This document shows positions 54,820 through 64,000 of a stretch of DNA of 64,000 bases, piece by piece (the stretch's first letter is position 1; every line of letters begins with the position of its first letter). A program made the translations under genes and the position numbers. The notes below the pieces were generated by a model. It made no database searches and was not told the DNA's origin. It saw nothing but the letters and a program-made list of their open reading frames with translations. Source of the DNA: JAAYAE01 sp963678395 (GTDB taxonomy: Bacteria; Bacillota; Negativicutes; Acidaminococcales; Acidaminococcaceae); assembly GCA_963678395.1 (NCBI GenBank), contig OY782827.1, positions 930,001-994,000 on the forward strand, in the 5' to 3' direction.

Positions 54820-56379
54820 ATGAATAAGCGATTTGCCTTATTTTTTTTACTTATTGTAATTTCTATTAATCTTCTTTGGGGCATTGGTTCCATACCACTA
54901 CTAGATCCTGATGAACCTGTTTATGCTGAAACAGCTCGCGAGATGATAGAGTTTAAAGACTATCTATCTCCGCGTATTTTTAATGAATATTGGTATGACA
55001 AACCACCGATGTACTACTGGTTGGTGGCAGGAGCTTTTAAAATTACAGGCTCCAGCGATTTTAGTGCGCGCCTCCCTTCTGGAATAATGGGTATAGCAAC
55101 TATTTTAATGTTATATTTATTTTTAAAGCGCATTACAAATGAAGATGCTGCCTTTTGGTCTTCTATGGTCCTTGGTACCTGCATTGAATTTTTTTATCTA
55201 GGCAAAGCTGCTGTTACCGATATGACCCTGCTGTTTTTTTTGACAGGAGCACTTTTGGCTTTTATAAAGCAAAAGTACTGGTTCATGTATGTTTTTATGG
55301 GCCTTGCTACCTTAACCAAAGGTCCTATCGGAATTGTTTTCCCAGGTGCAATTATTTTCTTTTACTTATTGGCTATGAGGCAGCTGGGCGAACTTAAGCG
55401 TATGCATTTAGGGTGGGGCTTACTAATTTACATTTTAGTTGCAGGTCCGTGGTATTATCTTATGTACCATGTTCATGGACAAGTCTTTATTGATACTTTT
55501 TTAGGCTTTAATAATATAACAAGATTCACAACACCGGAACACCCAACGAGAGTAGTATGGTATTACTATATTCCTGTGCTTATCATAGGCCTGTTCCCCT
55601 GGACGGGATTATTCTTATCCTCATTAAAAGCGTCTTACCAGGAAAGTTCAGGTTCTGACTTTGATTTGATGATTTTTATGAATATTTGGTGGCTTTTTGT
55701 TTTCATATTTTTTACTATTTCCAAAACAAAACTAGTTTCTTATATTTTCCCGTTGTTCCCGCCTATTGCAGTGATAATTGGCTGGAATATAGCACGTTTA
55801 TTGAATGAACGCTTTCGTAAAACAGAAAGTTTTATGTCCTTTTCGTCTATAGCTATGTTTTTAATTATGGCAGGTGGCTGGTTTTATGGTGGGAGCTTTT
55901 TCCCTCAACTTGCTAACGTTGGTATGGTTTTAGCTGGTATTACGTTACTATTGGCTATAGCTATTGGCATGGCATTCCTAAAATACAGGGATATAAAATT
56001 AGCCGTTTCTTGTCACGCTATAGCAGGATTTATAACCATGTTAGTAGTTTTCAGTTTTATATTACCGCCAATATCTAACCGTTTGAGTGTTAAAGAAGTT
56101 GCACAATACTATACTGAGAATTGTGACTTGCAAGCTACCGTTTATGTTGATAAATTTTTAAGGCCTGGCTTTATGTACTATACACATATTCCTGGAAAAG
56201 AGATTAAAGCGGGAACAAATGATGTTGATACAGCATTTGCAGGCTCTGAAAATAACTATATTATCGTGCGAGGATTAGAATATAGACGGTGGGATGATTC
56301 CAGAAAAAATTATGTACAAGAAATTTATACTGAAGGCGATATGTATCTGCTAAAATTAGCAAAAAACACTCTCAAATAA
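54820..56379 (+). CDS. ArnT-like glycosyltransferase (GT39/GT83 type)
   Basis: The 519-residue integral membrane glycosyltransferase has about twelve helices. Near the N-terminus, LLDPDEPVYAETAREM carries the conserved acidic catalytic Asp and Glu of the ArnT/PMT superfamily. WYDKPPMYYWL and LTKGPIGIVFPG are also typical. These enzymes transfer a sugar from polyprenyl phosphate to lipid A or another acceptor in the periplasm. It ends the four-gene operon and is followed by a terminator. Intact. Confidence 0.9.
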   Translation: MNKRFALFFLLIVISINLLWGIGSIPLLDPDEPVYAETAREMIEFKDYLSPRIFNEYWYDKPPMYYWLVAGAFKITGSSDFSARLPSGIMGIATILMLYLFLKRITNEDAAFWSSMVLGTCIEFFYLGKAAVTDMTLLFFLTGALLAFIKQKYWFMYVFMGLATLTKGPIGIVFPGAIIFFYLLAMRQLGELKRMHLGWGLLIYILVAGPWYYLMYHVHGQVFIDTFLGFNNITRFTTPEHPTRVVWYYYIPVLIIGLFPWTGLFLSSLKASYQESSGSDFDLMIFMNIWWLFVFIFFTISKTKLVSYIFPLFPPIAVIIGWNIARLLNERFRKTESFMSFSSIAMFLIMAGGWFYGGSFFPQLANVGMVLAGITLLLAIAIGMAFLKYRDIKLAVSCHAIAGFITMLVVFSFILPPISNRLSVKEVAQYYTENCDLQATVYVDKFLRPGFMYYTHIPGKEIKAGTNDVDTAFAGSENNYIIVRGLEYRRWDDSRKNYVQEIYTEGDMYLLKLAKNTLK

Positions 56380-56397
56380 TTTTGAGAGTGTTTTTAT
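56364..56397 (+). terminator. Terminator of the sugar-modification operon
   Basis: AAACACTCTCAAA pairs with TTTGAGAGTGTTT (4-nt loop), followed by a T-run. It overlaps the end of the GT gene and can also serve the minus-strand gene at 56413. Confidence 0.85.
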
Positions 56398-56412
56398 AGG
56401 TTTTACAGTATT

Positions 56413-56775
56413 TTAATTAAAAGGTTTAGCTACTGCATCTTTTTGTTCAAAAACAAAGGCGGGTGACGGATAGTAAAATTGACAATGTTGAGGAGAACTA
56501 CCTTCAGTACTGAATCTTTTTAGAAGTGCATATGAAGCTCGTTCTTCAAAATCAATAAGATTATCCTTATTAATATCAGCATCATCTACAATTACTAGAA
56601 GAAAAAATGGTACAGTTGGTGCATTTTCAGGTACTTGAGAGCGTTCTAGGGGAATACCTGGAAGCACGCGCAAGTGTCCTATAATTTCTTCATTAGCGGT
56701 GAGCAATTGACAACGATAGGTGTTAGTATAAAGCGTTTTAGTTAGTTTCACCTTATAGGAATTGTCTTGTTTCAT
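56413..56775 (-). CDS. Hypothetical protein with an EF-hand-like loop
   Basis: This is a 120-residue protein of unknown family. Around residues 68-79 the sequence DINKDNLIDFEE fits the 12-residue calcium-binding EF-hand loop (acidic or Asn at 1, 3, 5, Ile at 8, Glu at 12). No signal peptide is visible. A GGAGT site precedes the start on the minus strand. It stands alone, convergent with the GT gene and divergent from the TRAP operon. Calcium binding is inferred from the motif only. Confidence 0.65.
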   Translation of the reverse strand: MKQDNSYKVKLTKTLYTNTYRCQLLTANEEIIGHLRVLPGIPLERSQVPENAPTVPFFLLVIVDDADINKDNLIDFEERASYALLKRFSTEGSSPQHCQFYYPSPAFVFEQKDAVAKPFN

Positions 56776-57057
56776 GTAAATTCACTCCTTAAATTTGTTT
56801 AACTACAATACTAACACAATGTATAGTAAAATTGCAAAGCAATATAACGAATATAACATAATTATATTAGGAGTAATTGGGAATAAAAAATATTTAACAC
56901 AATTATCATAAAAAAAAGGATTATTAGATATTTTGGCGAATGCAATATGTGCATGATGTAAACAGCACAAGTAATATTGGCAAAGCGACAGGAGGGGATA
57001 AAAATAGCTATTGGTAGGATAGGTTTTTATCAAAAAAAACAAATTGGAGGGAAATTT

Positions 57058-58026
57058 ATGAAAAAAATTTTGACGTTTTTGATGGCTTTTATGGTTTTGG
57101 GGACATTATTTGCCGGTTGTGGTGGCAGCCAAAAAGAAGCTGCTAAACCTGCGGCTACTAAATTTATCAATATAGCTACCGGAGGAACATCTGGAACGTA
57201 TTTTCCACTAGGTGGAGCAGTTGCTGATATTTTGAATAAAAATATTAAAGGTGTAAACGCTAGCGCACAAAGTACAGGTGCATCTGTCGCTAATATTAAT
57301 TTATTAAAACAAGGTAAGGTAGATATCGCATTTGTACAAAATGATATCGCTTATTATGCTTTAAATGGCGTTGAGATGTTTAAAGATAAAAAAGTTTCTA
57401 ATCTAAAAGGATTAGCCACTTTGTATCCTGAAACTGTACAAATCATAACCTTAGGCAAAACTGGTATTAAATCTTTAGCCGATGTTAAAGGCAAACGCGT
57501 AGCCGTTGGTGCTGCCGGAAGTGGTACAGAAGCTAATGCTCGTCAGATATTGGCTGCATATGGTATTACTTATAAGGATATTGACGTACAATATCTATCT
57601 TTTGGTGAAGCTTCTAACGCGTTAAAAGATGGTAATGTTGATGTCGCATTTGTAACTGCTGGATTTCCAACAGCTGCTGTGCAAGATATTGCTTCTCAAC
57701 ATGAAGTTGTTTTACTTCCCGTCTCTGCTGATAAAGCAGATGCTTTAATTAAAAAATATCCTTTCTACACGAAAGTTAGTATTCCAGCAAAGACTTACTC
57801 TTCTCAAACCACTGCTTGCGCAGCTGTAGCAGTACGTTGCATGTTAGTAGTAAGTGATAAAATGGACGACAAAACTTCTTATGACGTAACCAAAGCTATT
57901 TTCACTCATTTGGATCGTATGAAGGCAGCCCATGCTGTTGCAGCTGTTATCAGCAAAGCAACTGCTAAAGATGGTATGTCTATTACCTTAGCCCCTGGTG
58001 CAGATAAATTCTTTAAGGAGAAATAA
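57058..58026 (+). CDS. TAXI-type TRAP transporter substrate-binding lipoprotein
   Basis: The 322-residue protein has a lipoprotein signal (residues 1-22, lipobox LFAGC). The TAXI-family fold shows IATGGTSGTYFPLGGAVADI, KQGKVDIAFVQNDIAYYAL, GKRVAVGAAGSGTEANARQIL and DVAFVTAGFP. It would bind a carboxylate substrate outside the membrane and deliver it to the TRAP permease. The start follows GGAGGG. The partner permease downstream is frameshifted twice, so transport is probably lost although this gene is intact. Confidence 0.9.
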   Translation: MKKILTFLMAFMVLGTLFAGCGGSQKEAAKPAATKFINIATGGTSGTYFPLGGAVADILNKNIKGVNASAQSTGASVANINLLKQGKVDIAFVQNDIAYYALNGVEMFKDKKVSNLKGLATLYPETVQIITLGKTGIKSLADVKGKRVAVGAAGSGTEANARQILAAYGITYKDIDVQYLSFGEASNALKDGNVDVAFVTAGFPTAAVQDIASQHEVVLLPVSADKADALIKKYPFYTKVSIPAKTYSSQTTACAAVAVRCMLVVSDKMDDKTSYDVTKAIFTHLDRMKAAHAVAAVISKATAKDGMSITLAPGADKFFKEK

Positions 58027-58513
58027 GATTATTTTGGTTTTAAGCATAGTTTTTGCAGGCTTTATTTTGTGGTATGGCAATCAATTGGTTTTTAAAATCA
58101 CCCCAGATAATAATCAAAAAGCATTTAGCTTTACAACCTATATAGGTGATACCTGGCATTACAAATACATTCATTCAGTGGAGAAAACTCCTTGTGAGGA
58201 ATATTTTGTTATTCGCGGTGCTAATGATATGGTTATGACCTATACTAAATATGAAGACTTTGGCGTGGGGTTGCCTTTTTGGGCTAGTGAAGGTAAATTT
58301 ACAACTACAACTGACGGCCATTTTATAATGGAAATGAACAGACCCTTTCACTCTGTGGCGTTTAGAACGGCAAAACAGGCAAAAGCCAGCCTTTACTATG
58401 CAGGCAAAGAAATTCCTATGTATAAACTCTACAAATCGGGCTCCCTTGTAGAAATATCCGTAGCTAAAAGATATAATTATTGGTTCAATTTTGAAAGGGG
58501 GAAAGACAAGTGA
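57998..58513 (+). CDS. DUF1850 protein of the TAXI-TRAP operon
   Basis: This is a DUF1850 protein of 150-171 residues, commonly encoded between TAXI-TRAP binding protein and permease genes. It has an N-terminal membrane helix (IILVLSIVFAGFILWYG) and a conserved segment YKYIHSVEKTPCEEYFVI. The start is uncertain. GTG 57998 overlaps the upstream gene by 29 bases. The good AAGGAG site at 58017 is followed not by a start codon but by ATT, then TTG at 58034. A lost ATG is possible. It overlaps the permease start (GTGA). Confidence 0.75.
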   Translation: MQINSLRRNKIILVLSIVFAGFILWYGNQLVFKITPDNNQKAFSFTTYIGDTWHYKYIHSVEKTPCEEYFVIRGANDMVMTYTKYEDFGVGLPFWASEGKFTTTTDGHFIMEMNRPFHSVAFRTAKQAKASLYYAGKEIPMYKLYKSGSLVEISVAKRYNYWFNFERGKDK

Positions 58514-60462
58514 GCGAGAACGATGTAAAGGAAATGACTGCGGAGGAAATGCTGCAAAAATTTGACCCCGAAGTCAGCAAACGTAAATTAACCGGTATGT
58601 GGGAAAAAATTTGTATCAGCAATTTGCATCTGTTTTGCACTATTTCAACTGTATACGGCAACTTTTGGTGTAATGGACGCTGCCTTACAAAAAGCCATTC
58701 ATTTGGCTTTTGGTTTAGCATTAATATTCTTGTTATATCCAACACGCAAAAGTTGGTCTAAAACTTCTATGAATTGGTTCGATGTATTCCTGGCTGCCTT
58801 AGGTGCGTGTAGTGCTATGTATATTGTCGTTTTTTATCAAGATTTAGTTTTACGTGCAGGCATGAACAGTGAAACAGATTTTATTGTTAGTCTTATTGGC
58901 ACAGCCTTGGTTTTTGAAGCTGCGCGTCGAACAGTTGGCTGGCCCATGATTACAGTTGCTTTTGCCTTTTTGGCCTATGCTTTTGTTGGTCCTTATATTC
59001 CTGGAATTTTAGCCCATAGAGGTGTATGTTTTCAAGAGATGTTTGATCATCTTTATTTTACAACAGAAGGTATTTTTGGTACTCCACTTGGTGTATCATC
59101 TACTTTTATCTACTTATTTATTCTGTTTGGTGCCTATTTGGAAGCAACAGGCTTGGGCAAATTCTTCATTGACTTAGCTAATGCGGGGTTGCTGGCTGGG
59201 CTGCAGGTGGCCCGGCTAAGGTAGCTGTGTTATCTAGTGGTCTTATGGGTACAGTTTCAGGCAGTTCGGTTGCCAATGTTGCAGGTACAGGTTCTTTTAC
59301 TATACCCATGATGAAGAAGTTAGGCTATAGCCCTGAGTTTGCCGGTGCAGTAGAAGCTGCAGCTTCTACTGGTGGGCAGTTAATGCCTCCTGTAATGGGT
59401 GCAGCAGCTTTTCTTATGGCAGAATTTGTTGGTGTTCCTTATATTACGGTAGTCAAAGCTGCCGTTATCCCTGCACTATTATATTACACAGGCGTATGGC
59501 TTGGCGTTCATTATGAAGCCAAAAAATGCGGCTTAAAAGGAACTCCCCGTGAGTTATTACCTAAATTCAAAGAGTTATTCTTAGAAAAAGGCCATTTGGC
59601 CATTCCTTTGGTAGTTATAGTATATTTGTTAGTAACAGGTTATACACCTACAAGAGCTGCTTTAGCGGCTATCGGCTTAACGCTTGTTTGCGCTTGTTTG
59701 CGTAAATCTACGCGTATTGGATTTAAAGATGCTGTTAATGGTATGATTGCCGGTTCTAAAGGCGTTTTAGGTGTGCTAATTGCTTGTGCTACAGCTGGCA
59801 TCATTATTGGTGTTGTAACCAAAACAGGCGTAGGTTTAAAAATGGCTACGGCCTTATTAGATCTGGCAGGCGGACAGTTGCTCCCAGCCATGTTTTTCAC
59901 CATGCTAACTTCACTAGTGTTGGGCATGGGTGTTCCAACTACGGCTAACTATGTTATTACATCAACTATTGCAGCTCCGGCCTTGGTACAAATGCATGTA
60001 CCGGTACTAGCGGCTCATATGTTTGCTTTCTACTTTGGTATTGTTGCTGATGTTACTCCACCGGTGGCTTTAGCTGCTTATGCCGGTGCTGGTATTTCAG
60101 GTGCAAATCCCATGAAAACAGGCGTTGTTGCTGCTAAGTTGGCAATTGCTGCCTTCATAGTTCCTTATATATTTGTCTTGTCACCTGAAATACTAATGAT
60201 AAATGGTACAGCATTGACTATTACAGTCGCAACCATTACAGCCTTAATTGGTATGTGGGGGATAAGTATTTCAATGATAGGTTATTGCATTAGAAAAACC
60301 TTATTTATTCAGAGAATATTATTTTTCTTTGGAGGTTTAATGCTTATTAAACCTGGTCTAACTACTGATGCAGCAGGAATTACCATTTTGGCACTAACCT
60401 ACATATGGCAAGTTATCCAAAATAAAGCAGACGCAAAAAAGGCAGATGTAAAAAAAGCATAA
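58510..60462 (+). pseudogene. TRAP transporter fused 4TM/12TM permease, two frameshifts
   Basis: From GTG 58510 the N-terminus (MSENDVKEMTAEEMLQKF) runs to about 58620, where the frame shifts. The second frame continues as LYTATFGVMDAALQKAIHLA to about 59175. A second shift leads into GWAAGGPAKVAVLSSGLMGTVSGSS and on to 60462. With both breaks repaired it is one protein of about 650 residues, typical of fused TAXI-TRAP permeases (GSSVANVAGTGSFTIPMMKK, LGMGVPTTANYVIT). The second break is next to a GCGGGG run. Two separate indels argue for decay. Confidence 0.88.
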
Positions 60463-60484
60463 ACAACTTAATTCATTTACCTAG

Positions 60485-60530
60485 AGCTAGGTTATTACGT
60501 ATTATTGCGTAATAACCTAGCTTTTTCTTT
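60485..60530 (+). terminator. Terminator of the TRAP operon
   Basis: A perfect 15-bp stem (60485-60499 with 60508-60522), an 8-nt loop, followed by TTTTCTTT. Confidence 0.9.
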
Positions 60531-60683
60531 GAAATGAGTACAAATAAGGCTTTTAGAGATATAAATACTAGTAATATTTGCAAATTATCTTTATTAAAGG
60601 TATAATGATTGTTAGGTGAGTGTTCGGCTATAATAACTCCCAAGTTAGAAATGTGCGGAAAAAAAATATAGGAGGTGTGTTTT

Positions 60684-62348
60684 TTGAATAAAACGCAAGA
60701 AAAATTGAATATTATTCCACTTGGCGGTCTAGGAGAAATTGGCAAAAATATGACCGTTTTTCGCTATGGCGACGATATCATTTTAGTGGATGCTGGATTA
60801 GCATTCCCTGATGATGATATGTTAGGTATAGATTTGGTCATTCCAGATACCACGTACTTGATGGAAAATAAGGATAAGCTTAAGGCAATCTTTTTGACTC
60901 ATGGTCATGAGGATCACATTGGAGCTTTACCTTTTTTATTGAAAGATTTCAATGTACCTGTTTATGGAACACCATTGACTTTAGGTATTTTAACAGGCCG
61001 TTTAAAAGAAAACGGTGTTTCCAGTAGTAATTTAAAGACGGTAAAACCTAGCAGTATTGTTAGAATTGGGCCGTTCAAAGTAGAATTCATTCGTGTAAAC
61101 CATAGCATACCAGATGCTGTGTCCATAGCAATACACACTCCGGTGGGTATTATAGTTCATACAGGAGATTACAAGTTTGATCAAACTCCGGTTGATGGTC
61201 AAGTTACAGAATTTAGCCGCTTTGCTGAATTAGGTGATCGCGGTGTTCTTTTACTGTTAGCCGACAGTACTAATGTTGAGCGCCCTGGTTATACTCCTAG
61301 TGAAAGAATTGTAGGCAAGACTTTAGATGAACAGTTTCGCTATGCAAAAAATAGAATTATTGTAGCTACATTTTCTTCTAATGTGCATCGTATTCAACAA
61401 GTAGTTGATAGTGCGGTAAAGAATAAAAGAAAAGTTGCTGTAATCGGTCGCAGTATGGTTAATGTTGTAAATATCTCTTGTGAAATGGGATATTTGAAGA
61501 TTCCTGAAGGCGCGTTAATTGACATTGATGATATTAAAAACTTCACCCCTAAACAAGTAGTCATTATTACTACAGGTAGCCAAGGCGAGCCGATGTCTGC
61601 TTTGACTCGTATTTCAATGGGCGATCATAGAAAAGTCGGTATTATTCCTGGTGATACGGTTATTATTTCCGCAACACCGATTCCAGGCAATGAAAAAGGC
61701 GTTGCACGCACAATTGATAATTTATTCAAACAGGGTGCCGAAGTAATTTATGAAAAATCCTTAGGAGTACATGTTTCAGGACATGCTAGTCAGGAAGAAA
61801 TAAAAATGATGCATAATCTAGTACGCCCTAAATTCTTTATGCCAGTTCATGGCGAATATCGCCATTTAATGAAACATAAACAGTTAGCTATGTCCCTAGG
61901 TATGCCCAAAGAAAATATTATAATTGCTGAAAATGGTTCGGTAGTTGAACTTACGCCTAATAGTATTTGTCTAAATGGCAAGGTTACAGCCGGTAAAGTT
62001 CTAGTGGATGGTTTGGGTGTAGGCGATGTCGGTAATGTCGTTTTACGCGACCGTAGACAGTTGTCTCAAGATGGTATATTAATCGTAGTTGTTAGCGTAG
62101 ATAAAGCTACTCGCTCTTTTGTCGCTGGACCTGATATTGTATCACGTGGTTTTGTCTATGTTAGAGAATCAGAAGACCTAATTGATAATGCTAAAGAGCG
62201 TGTTATTGTAGCTTTAAACAAATGTCGCGATAATAACATAACAGAGTGGGCAGCATTGAAATCAGCCGTAAGAGATGCCTTGGGTCGCTACTTGTATGAA
62301 AAAACAAGACGTCGCCCCATGATTCTACCACTTATTATGGAAGTATAA
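60684..62348 (+). CDS. rnj: Ribonuclease J
   Basis: This 554-residue metallo-beta-lactamase/beta-CASP RNase is involved in mRNA decay and rRNA maturation. The metal-binding motif THGHEDHIGALPF, HSIPDAV and HTGDYKFD lie in the first 170 residues. The beta-CASP region has TTGSQGEPMSALTR and VSGHASQEEIK, and the C-terminal domain ends RRRPMILPLIMEV. TTG 60684 is chosen because AGGAGG lies 8 bases upstream and the following residues align with family N-termini. Intact. Confidence 0.94.
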   Translation: MNKTQEKLNIIPLGGLGEIGKNMTVFRYGDDIILVDAGLAFPDDDMLGIDLVIPDTTYLMENKDKLKAIFLTHGHEDHIGALPFLLKDFNVPVYGTPLTLGILTGRLKENGVSSSNLKTVKPSSIVRIGPFKVEFIRVNHSIPDAVSIAIHTPVGIIVHTGDYKFDQTPVDGQVTEFSRFAELGDRGVLLLLADSTNVERPGYTPSERIVGKTLDEQFRYAKNRIIVATFSSNVHRIQQVVDSAVKNKRKVAVIGRSMVNVVNISCEMGYLKIPEGALIDIDDIKNFTPKQVVIITTGSQGEPMSALTRISMGDHRKVGIIPGDTVIISATPIPGNEKGVARTIDNLFKQGAEVIYEKSLGVHVSGHASQEEIKMMHNLVRPKFFMPVHGEYRHLMKHKQLAMSLGMPKENIIIAENGSVVELTPNSICLNGKVTAGKVLVDGLGVGDVGNVVLRDRRQLSQDGILIVVVSVDKATRSFVAGPDIVSRGFVYVRESEDLIDNAKERVIVALNKCRDNNITEWAALKSAVRDALGRYLYEKTRRRPMILPLIMEV

Positions 62349-62376
62349 TTTGTAAGTAGCCAGAGGTGGTCAAATT

Positions 62377-64000
62377 TGGATAGAAAAAATGGCAGAGGTG
62401 TAAAAAAAGTTGCTGATAAAGGATCTTTTTTACAAAATTTGGAAATAGTGGGAATTGTCTTAATAGCAGTGTCAGTGTTTATGTTTTGCGCCCTTTTGGG
62501 CCTGAATGTAGGTGCTTTTGGCCTTTTTGTGGCAAAAATACTCACATATGCTTTAGGACGTCTGGCTTTTGTTTTGCCTGTCTACCTTATGGTCATTGGT
62601 CTAGGCTATGTTATTAAACATGAAAAACTAACATTTAGCAAAAAGTTTTTTTCTATTTTGTTGATATTGGTTTCCTGTATAGGGCTAACGCATTATTTTA
62701 TAGTTCCGGATGGTCAGGAATTGCAACCTGACCTATTACCTGTCGGTGGTGGCCTCTTAGGAGGCGCCACACTCTTTCTCTTAAAGAAAGTTGTAGGTAA
62801 GGCCGGAGCTTTGATTATTTTATTTGCAGGTCTTTTGGCTGGCGTAATACTTACAGGAAAATTTTCCTTAAGAGACTCTTTGAAAAAAGCAGGGGATGGC
62901 GTTAAAACAGCTGCTTTAAAAATTGAAGCTGTACGTCAACAACGGGAAGAAAGAAAGATTTTTTACAATCAAGAAAAAGATAGCGATAATTATACAGATT
63001 ACTTGGAAGAAGATCCTACAGATGTTGTACAACCACTACTTAAATTTGATAGAACTAAGATTGAGTGCCCCCCTCCAACGTTAGAAAATAAAAAAGAAAT
63101 AGAAGATGTTGTCTATGTTCCGGTTTTACCGCCACATATAAAACAAAAAGATGATTCGTATAAATTTCCGCCTCTAAATCTTTTGAATCCTATATATAAA
63201 AGTAAGACTCAAGGTATAAGTGATGCAATTCGTAACCAAAGCAAAATTATAGAACAAACATTGGCAGATTTTGGCGTACGAGCCACTTTATCTAATGTGA
63301 CACGCGGGCCATCAGTAACTAGATTTGAATTAGCCCCAGCGCCTGGCGTTAAGGTTAGTAAAATTCAAAATTTGTCTGACGATTTGGCTTTAAAATTGGC
63401 AGTACCAAGTATTCGCATTGAACCAATACCAGGGAAAGCCGCTATAGGCTTAGAAGTTCCTAGTCTTAGCAGCGAATCAGTAAATTTTCGTGCTATAGTA
63501 GATTGTCCTGCCCTGAAAAAAGCTACGGGCAAGCTATGCGTAGGCTTAGGAAAAGATATTTCAGGCAATGTTATTATTGCGGATTTAGGCAAGATGCCAC
63601 ATTTATTAGTAGCTGGTTCAACTGGTTCAGGCAAAAGTGTATGCATTAACACTATTATTGCAAGTTTATTGTACAAAGCTACTCCGGATGAAGTAAAATT
63701 AATACTAGTAGATCCCAAAGTTGTAGAACTTATTAACTACAACGGTATTCCGCATTTATTAACTCCGGTGGTAACTAACGCTAAACAGGCTGCCTCTGCT
63801 TTGCATTGGGCTGTTGTGGAAATGGAAAAGCGTTATACCTTATTTGCTGAAGCACAGGTAAGAGAAATTAATAGATATAATGAAACAGTAGAGGAAAAAT
63901 TACCCTTTATCGTTATTATAATTGACGAGTTATCAGATTTAATGATGGTAGCCGCTGTTGATGTAGAAGATGCTATTTTAAGGCTGGCACAGAAAGCGCG
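62377..64000 (+). CDS. ftsK: DNA translocase FtsK/SpoIIIE (partial, runs off the window)
   Basis: The TTG start at 62377 follows AGAGGTGG. The first 180 residues hold about four membrane helices (IVGIVLIAVSVFMFCALLGL, GALIILFAGLLAGVIL), then a charged linker, then the alpha and RecA-like beta domains. Walker A is GSTGSGKSVCINT (about 63616-63654) and Walker B IVIIIDELSDLMM (about 63910-63950). It moves chromosomal DNA through the septum during division. The window ends within the motor domain, so the C-terminal gamma domain is not seen. No damage in the visible part. Confidence 0.95.

Noticed and set aside
1..64000. CRISPR array, prophage or conjugative element
   Set aside because: No regularly spaced direct repeats, phage structural genes, integrase or transfer genes were seen. 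The only mobile DNA is the two IS elements.

Overview
The window looks like chromosome from a diderm, anaerobic, amino-acid-fermenting member of the Negativicutes, most like Acidaminococcaceae (inference). The first third carries the hydroxyglutarate pathway of glutamate fermentation in the gene order known from Acidaminococcus fermentans (gctA-gctB-gcdA ... hgdC-hgdA-hgdB). A TonB-dependent outer-membrane receptor and a set of genes resembling lipid A glycosylation genes point to an outer membrane. Most of the DNA is AT-rich.

Layout. 1-21.8 kb: IclR regulator, then glutaconate CoA-transferase remnants, glutaconyl-CoA decarboxylase alpha, a GltS transporter, 2-hydroxyglutaryl-CoA dehydratase and activator, a LarA-like gene, a second GltS-like transporter, thiolase, 3-hydroxybutyryl-CoA dehydrogenase, a flavodoxin/ferredoxin protein, crotonase, butyryl-CoA dehydrogenase with EtfBA, acetate/butyrate kinase and PduL. 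Together these would take glutamate through crotonyl-CoA to butyrate and acetate with ATP formation. 21.8-27 kb: LysR remnant, citrate lyase citDEF and a 2-hydroxycarboxylate transporter. 27-34.4 kb: methyltransferase, a MerR-type promoter with broken aldo/keto reductase and MerR genes, a broken phosphatase, a broken membrane protein, and a CsoR/copper ATPase/CopZ operon. 34.4-38.5 kb: cobalamin riboswitch, broken TonB receptor, IS3-family element and a truncated membrane protein. 38.6-46.2 kb: hypothetical gene, thiC with TPP riboswitch, pyruvate:ferredoxin oxidoreductase, Na/phosphate cotransporter, tRNA-Gly. 46.2-56.8 kb: ISLre2-type element, PHP fragment, P-loop/Asp23 protein, DUF3870, larC, rnhC and a probable lipid A/undecaprenyl sugar operon. 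57-64 kb: TAXI-TRAP transporter with broken permease, RNase J, and the start of FtsK.

The dominant signal is gene decay. I count eight in-frame stops using all three stop codons (in seven genes), at least five frameshifted genes, an out-of-frame gctA/gctB deletion, 5'-truncated genes, a decayed thiolase copy, and two missense changes at catalytic residues: thiolase Cys to Tyr and the P-type ATPase phosphorylation Asp to Asn. Two IS elements each sit between fragments of unrelated genes, as expected of IS-mediated deletion. bcd-etfB-etfA is much richer in G+C than its surroundings, suggesting horizontal replacement. Glutamate fermentation through this cluster is probably non-functional unless intact copies exist elsewhere. 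I did not find a convincing new defence system or CRISPR array.
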